DNA of 32,148 nt from a virus: IMG/VR virus record IMGVR_UViG_3300030202_000520, positions 1 to 32,148 of that record; one strand, 5' to 3'. Both the position numbers and the translations under genes were made by a program. Each line of letters begins with the position of its first letter. The first letter of the stretch is position 1. The notes beneath the pieces are model-generated. The model ran no database searches and was not told the DNA's origin. It saw nothing but the letters and a program-made list of their open reading frames with translations. Positions 28,957 to 32,148 of this stretch are shown here, one piece after another.

Positions 28957-30818
28957 TATCTTCTACCATCTGGTTGTATAGCTAAACGTATTGAACCCCA
29001 TCTCCAACTTGTATTAGCTGCATTACAGGATACTCTTATTCTACCTTGTCTACCTCTAGCTCTCATATCTATTTTAGTTGTTGCGTTAGTAATAACATGT
29101 GGTGGATTAGGTTTCTCTCTAGCTGTACCACTTTCAGGAAAGTCTTTAGTCTTAATAGAAAAACTTAATGAACCATCACTTATATCAAAATCAGGAATAA
29201 TTCTACTTAGGAACATTATATCATTACCTGACGCTATATCAAAATCTGCTGATTCAATAAAAGAAGGTTGAGATACACCATCTGCTGTATATACACCATC
29301 AGGTTCATTGTTATATAAGTTATTAGCAGTACCTACTGTACCTGTTGTTATAGTATTACTAAATGTATTTTTATCTGCAAAGGTTGTAAAGATACTAGAA
29401 CCTATTGTCCAATATCCTTCTGTAGGAGAATAGATAACATAGCTATCACATTCATTAGAGTTAGTAGAAGGATATAACCATATAACTTCTTTAAACTCAG
29501 AATTAATACCACAGAATATTTTATCTTTCTGGTCTATATTTAATCTATCAAATACAAATCTTCTTACAGTACAATCTAAGTTTTTAACTTGTCCATCAAA
29601 CATATAGAAGTTATCATGTCCCATCCATATAGATGCACCATCATAATCTATTGCTGCATGTGGTGCTATTAATCCACAATTAGTACCTAACTGATTAAAG
29701 TTAAATATAAAAGGTGGACCAACAAAAGACATAGCCCATAAAGAATTATCTGTCCATATGTTAACAGCATTACGTGACCTCTTAGCTCCAACTATTTCTG
29801 TACCATCTGTAAGAATTACTTCACCTGAAGTAGAACTAATAGAAGGAACAAAGTTTGTAAAGTCTTCTTGATTAGACCAACGTACAGTTAAAGGGTCATA
29901 TGTTCCTGTAGGTGATGCTGTTGTTCCAAATTGATTTGTTCCTAATGTAATAAGATGTCTATCATTAGGAGAAACAATAATTGAATTTACAGTTGTTGGT
30001 GTAGAGTTTGTACTACCTGAAACTTTAACAGCTCTTAAAGGACTTGTTGATGCATCTGAATCAAAATAATATATAGTGCCACCTCTTCTATTAGCAACTA
30101 CATCTTCACCCCAGTTATCTAAACTCCATTGTGTTATTTGACTAAAGAAGTCACTAGCACCTGCTGAAGTAGGACTATTCCATGCTCTTCCTCCTACTGT
30201 ACTTACACCTGCATTATAAGAACCTGCTCCATAACCTAATCCTGTTGCTGCATTATCTACACCATTAGAAATTAAATAATGTATAGTACCACCACCTGAA
30301 GAAGATTGAGCAACACTAGATGTAGTTGCAACATCAATAGCAAAAGTATTAGCATTAATAACACTTACAGGATATGTGTCTGTACCTAATAATATATTAC
30401 CACCAATGGTAGTAGAGCTTGTAAAGAATACAAAGTCACCTGTTGTTCTACCATGAGCTGTTGCTGATACTGTTACTGTATTAACACTAAGAGCACAAGT
30501 AAATGCACTAGCTAATGTTACACTAGCAGATACAGGAGTAACATCAAATATCTGGTCACCATTATGTTGATACAACATTTGAGATGTACCAAACATAGCT
30601 CTTTTAAATTGGTCATTATCAGACCATGTAATTAAATCTCTACCTGCACCATTAAAGGTAACATCTACTTTTTTTGCATAGCCACCTATATTCTCTGGTT
30701 TACCTGCTCTAAAACGTACTTTATCAGCGTCATACCATGCACCTGTTTCAGCATATTGTGTTGACTCTCTTTGGATTCCAGCTTTGAAATCCATTTTAGT
30801 TAAAGTAGATTTAGCCAT
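28956..30818 (-). CDS. tail hub/nozzle-like beta-rich structural protein, 620 aa
   Basis: A 620-residue beta-rich late protein. The N-terminus has DFKAGIQRESTQYAETGAWY and DADKVRFRAGKPENIGGYAK, followed by GTSQMLYQHNGDQIFDVTP. A later region shows repeated blade-like strands (VNIWTDNSLWAMSFVGPP, GLIAPHAAIDYDGASIWMGH, FYMFDGQVKNL, SYVIYSPTEGYWTIGSS). This layout matches tail nozzle or packaged-DNA-stabilisation proteins (P22 gp10-like, T7 gp12-like), which close the tail tube and carry a beta-propeller. The family is assigned by pattern only. Position next to the tail-fibre-like gene fits the tail tip. No strong ribosome site is visible. Confidence 0.7.
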   Translation of the reverse strand: MAKSTLTKMDFKAGIQRESTQYAETGAWYDADKVRFRAGKPENIGGYAKKVDVTFNGAGRDLITWSDNDQFKRAMFGTSQMLYQHNGDQIFDVTPVSASVTLASAFTCALSVNTVTVSATAHGRTTGDFVFFTSSTTIGGNILLGTDTYPVSVINANTFAIDVATTSSVAQSSSGGGTIHYLISNGVDNAATGLGYGAGSYNAGVSTVGGRAWNSPTSAGASDFFSQITQWSLDNWGEDVVANRRGGTIYYFDSDASTSPLRAVKVSGSTNSTPTTVNSIIVSPNDRHLITLGTNQFGTTASPTGTYDPLTVRWSNQEDFTNFVPSISSTSGEVILTDGTEIVGAKRSRNAVNIWTDNSLWAMSFVGPPFIFNFNQLGTNCGLIAPHAAIDYDGASIWMGHDNFYMFDGQVKNLDCTVRRFVFDRLNIDQKDKIFCGINSEFKEVIWLYPSTNSNECDSYVIYSPTEGYWTIGSSIFTTFADKNTFSNTITTGTVGTANNLYNNEPDGVYTADGVSQPSFIESADFDIASGNDIMFLSRIIPDFDISDGSLSFSIKTKDFPESGTAREKPNPPHVITNATTKIDMRARGRQGRIRVSCNAANTSWRWGSIRLAIQPDGRR

Positions 30819-30823
30819 AAATT

Positions 30824-31744
30824 TTAATCAAAGTTTTTTAATAATGCTGCATCTATTGTTGATGCACTTCTTGTACTATAAACTAATATATCTACATCTG
30901 CTGCACCTGTACTTAATGTAGGAGCTGCTCCAGATACAAATTGATAAACACTATTATAAGATAATGTTCTACTTCCTGTACCATCTTGTATAACATATAT
31001 TTGTCCTGTCTGTCCTGCAACTGCATTAGTAGGTGCTGCTAATGTTCTATTACCACCTACAGTAACTAAGAAATTATTACCTAATGCAAAGTTTACTGCT
31101 ATACTTGCAGCATCTGTTAATGTTGTTATTGGATTATAAGCTCTAGCAGATGTTCCTACTTTTAATGAACCTGCTTCATATGTTATATCTCCTCTAACAG
31201 TTACTGCAGTTGTTACTGATGTTCTTACATATCTTAAATCTGCTACAGATACTTTAGCTACATTTTCTCCACCTGTGCCTACATCTGCAGAAGCTGCTGT
31301 ACCTAATCCTAATCCTTTTGCATTAGTTGGATATACACTTGTACCATCACATACAACTAAACCTACTGCACCAAAAGGTATATTATATCCATCACCACTA
31401 GCAGTTTTAATTTTAACTATATCACTTGCAGTTGCATTAGCAGATACAATATTATTAATAACATAACTTTTAGATTGAGCAGGTATTATCATTGTTATAG
31501 TTGTATTAGTTCCACCTACTGAACCTTTAACTTCTAAAAAAGCAGAACGTGGTACATCACCTGCACCATCTATTGCTGATAAAGTTACTGTAGCATTAGC
31601 TCCTATTTCTACTGTTGTATAAGCTGCGATAGCATCATCTACTAAACTTATCATACCATCATTTAATACAGTACCCCAAGTGTTTGGATTATCACCATCA
31701 CCCTGCTTTACTAGTCTTAGTCTACTTGTATATGTTGATGACAT
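30824..31744 (-). CDS. tail fibre-like / host-contact protein, 306 aa
   Basis: A Thr/Ala/Gly/Ser-rich, beta-dominated protein. The N-terminus SSTYTSRLRLVKQGDGDNP and NTWGTVLNDGMISLVDDAIA is a recurrent marine-phage fibre-type start. Repetitive strand segments follow (NATVTLSAIDGAGDVPRSA, AQSKSYVINNIVSANATAS), and AKVSVADLRYVRTSVTTAVT marks the middle. The C-terminal part has GQTGQIYVIQDGTGSRTLSY, a pattern common in fibre tips. It has a good AGGAG site. Receptor binding is inferred from composition and position, and no catalytic depolymerase motif was seen. Confidence 0.72.
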   Translation of the reverse strand: MSSTYTSRLRLVKQGDGDNPNTWGTVLNDGMISLVDDAIAAYTTVEIGANATVTLSAIDGAGDVPRSAFLEVKGSVGGTNTTITMIIPAQSKSYVINNIVSANATASDIVKIKTASGDGYNIPFGAVGLVVCDGTSVYPTNAKGLGLGTAASADVGTGGENVAKVSVADLRYVRTSVTTAVTVRGDITYEAGSLKVGTSARAYNPITTLTDAASIAVNFALGNNFLVTVGGNRTLAAPTNAVAGQTGQIYVIQDGTGSRTLSYNSVYQFVSGAAPTLSTGAADVDILVYSTRSASTIDAALLKNFD

Positions 31745-31753
31745 ATTATTCTC

Positions 31754-32050
31754 CTATTCAAATATAAATTCTTGTTGACCACCTATAAGACCACAAGTGA
31801 TTTTGTCTGTTCCTGTTACCATAATTAACCAGTTACCTTTGTATTTATTAGTATATAATTCTATAATTTTATTATCAGAAGTTACTGAATAAGCTTTTCT
31901 AGTAAAGTCTAATCTATTTTCTAAATCATTAATTGCAACACTTCTATCAGCACATACATATTTAGTTGAGTATTCTCTTGTAATAACATTACCAAAGGTA
32001 CAAGTACAAAAAGTTAAAGTTAAACATAAACCTATTACTAAATATTTCAT
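31754..32050 (-). CDS. small exported protein, 98 aa
   Basis: A 98-residue protein with a classical signal peptide (MKYLVIGLCLTLTFCTCTFG, about residues 1-20) and a small periplasmic part that contains cysteines 33 and 86 (YVCADRS, ITCGLI), possibly disulfide-linked. The C-terminal GNWLIMVTGTDKITC block looks like a small beta sheet. There is no good lipobox at a cleavage point, although cysteines occur in the signal. Its role is unknown; a periplasmic protein expressed with tail genes might affect the envelope or superinfection. The start overlaps the upstream stop (TAATG). Confidence 0.65.
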   Translation of the reverse strand: MKYLVIGLCLTLTFCTCTFGNVITREYSTKYVCADRSVAINDLENRLDFTRKAYSVTSDNKIIELYTNKYKGNWLIMVTGTDKITCGLIGGQQEFIFE

Positions 32051-32148
32051 TAGTCGTTACACTCACATATCTTACCAAATAATCTTCTTTTAATTTTTTT
32101 ATAAAAATCTTTTATTCTATCTAACATACTCTTTAACATCATAATCAT
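32050..32148 (-). CDS. small basic protein, possibly cut by the window edge
   Basis: A frame that is open from the last base of the window and stops at 32050, overlapping the next gene start. The visible 32 residues are basic and amphipathic (LKSMLDRIKDFYKKIKRRLF) and end in GKICECND with a CxC. An ATG stands exactly at the window edge and others follow, so the start is uncertain. A short amphipathic helix plus Cys tail is a form seen in tiny phage membrane-associated proteins. Confidence 0.45.
   Translation of the reverse strand: MIMMLKSMLDRIKDFYKKIKRRLFGKICECND

Noticed and set aside
1-32148. tRNA genes, integrase, attachment sites or IS elements
   Set aside because: Gaps between genes are below 90 bases and none shows cloverleaf structure; no recombinase or transposase motif was found.

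Overview
The window is a contiguous piece of a strongly AT-rich tailed-phage genome with short-tailed, T7-like replication genes. It has very high coding density, many start/stop overlaps, AGA-rich arginine codons and an adenosylcobalamin-dependent ribonucleotide reductase. This is the style of marine podoviruses infecting oceanic bacteria such as SAR11-like hosts. The host assignment is inference. No integrase, repressor, tRNA, IS element or CRISPR array was seen, and the DNA polymerase has the T7-type Tyr in the O helix, so a lytic lifestyle is likely.

Layout. (1) 1-2.4 kb, + strand: a train of about a dozen tiny overlapping unknown genes, probably early or host-takeover genes, with a long hairpin in the only gap (1583-1634). 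(2) 2.45-8.7 kb, + strand: T7-like replication and recombination module (primase-helicase, Zn-finger protein, PolA-type DNA polymerase, putative PD-(D/E)XK nuclease, gp2.5-like SSB, RecB/Cas4-like exonuclease, T7 endonuclease I-like resolvase). (3) 8.7-11.04 kb: small membrane peptide, DUF3310 protein and a monomeric class II RNR for dNTP supply. (4) 11.05-15.1 kb: sugar/methyl-transfer cassette with a GT8-like glycosyltransferase, a 777-residue glycosyltransferase + methyltransferase-like + Maf/DUF115-like fusion, and a stand-alone SAM methyltransferase. (5) 15.1-16.3 kb: 3TM-family holin-like protein, small secreted protein, Zn-ribbon protein, 16-residue peptide and terminase small subunit. 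(6) 16.3-32.15 kb, - strand: a convergent late operon, read right to left: small proteins, tail-fibre-like protein, tail hub/nozzle-like protein, possible ADP-ribosyltransferase-like virion protein, two small proteins, three large internal virion or ejection proteins (566, 966 and 1620 aa), membrane coiled-coil protein, basic protein, M15 peptidase and a membrane-anchored protein. Terminase large subunit, portal, scaffold and major capsid genes are absent and must lie outside the window.

Regulation. Five + strand sites resemble sigma70 promoters (TTGACA/T, 16-17 bp, TATACT/TATAAT/TACAAT/TATATT). They lie just upstream of the primase operon, the SSB gene, the DUF3310/RNR operon (two in tandem) and the glycosyltransferase cassette. 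The SSB gene is a self-contained unit with its own promoter, 5' hairpin and rho-independent terminator. No phage RNA polymerase is seen here, so host-polymerase control of these middle genes is a reasonable inference. The most unusual points are the three-domain modification protein and its cassette, the ART-like virion protein, and two neighbouring ejection proteins that share two sequence modules in swapped order.
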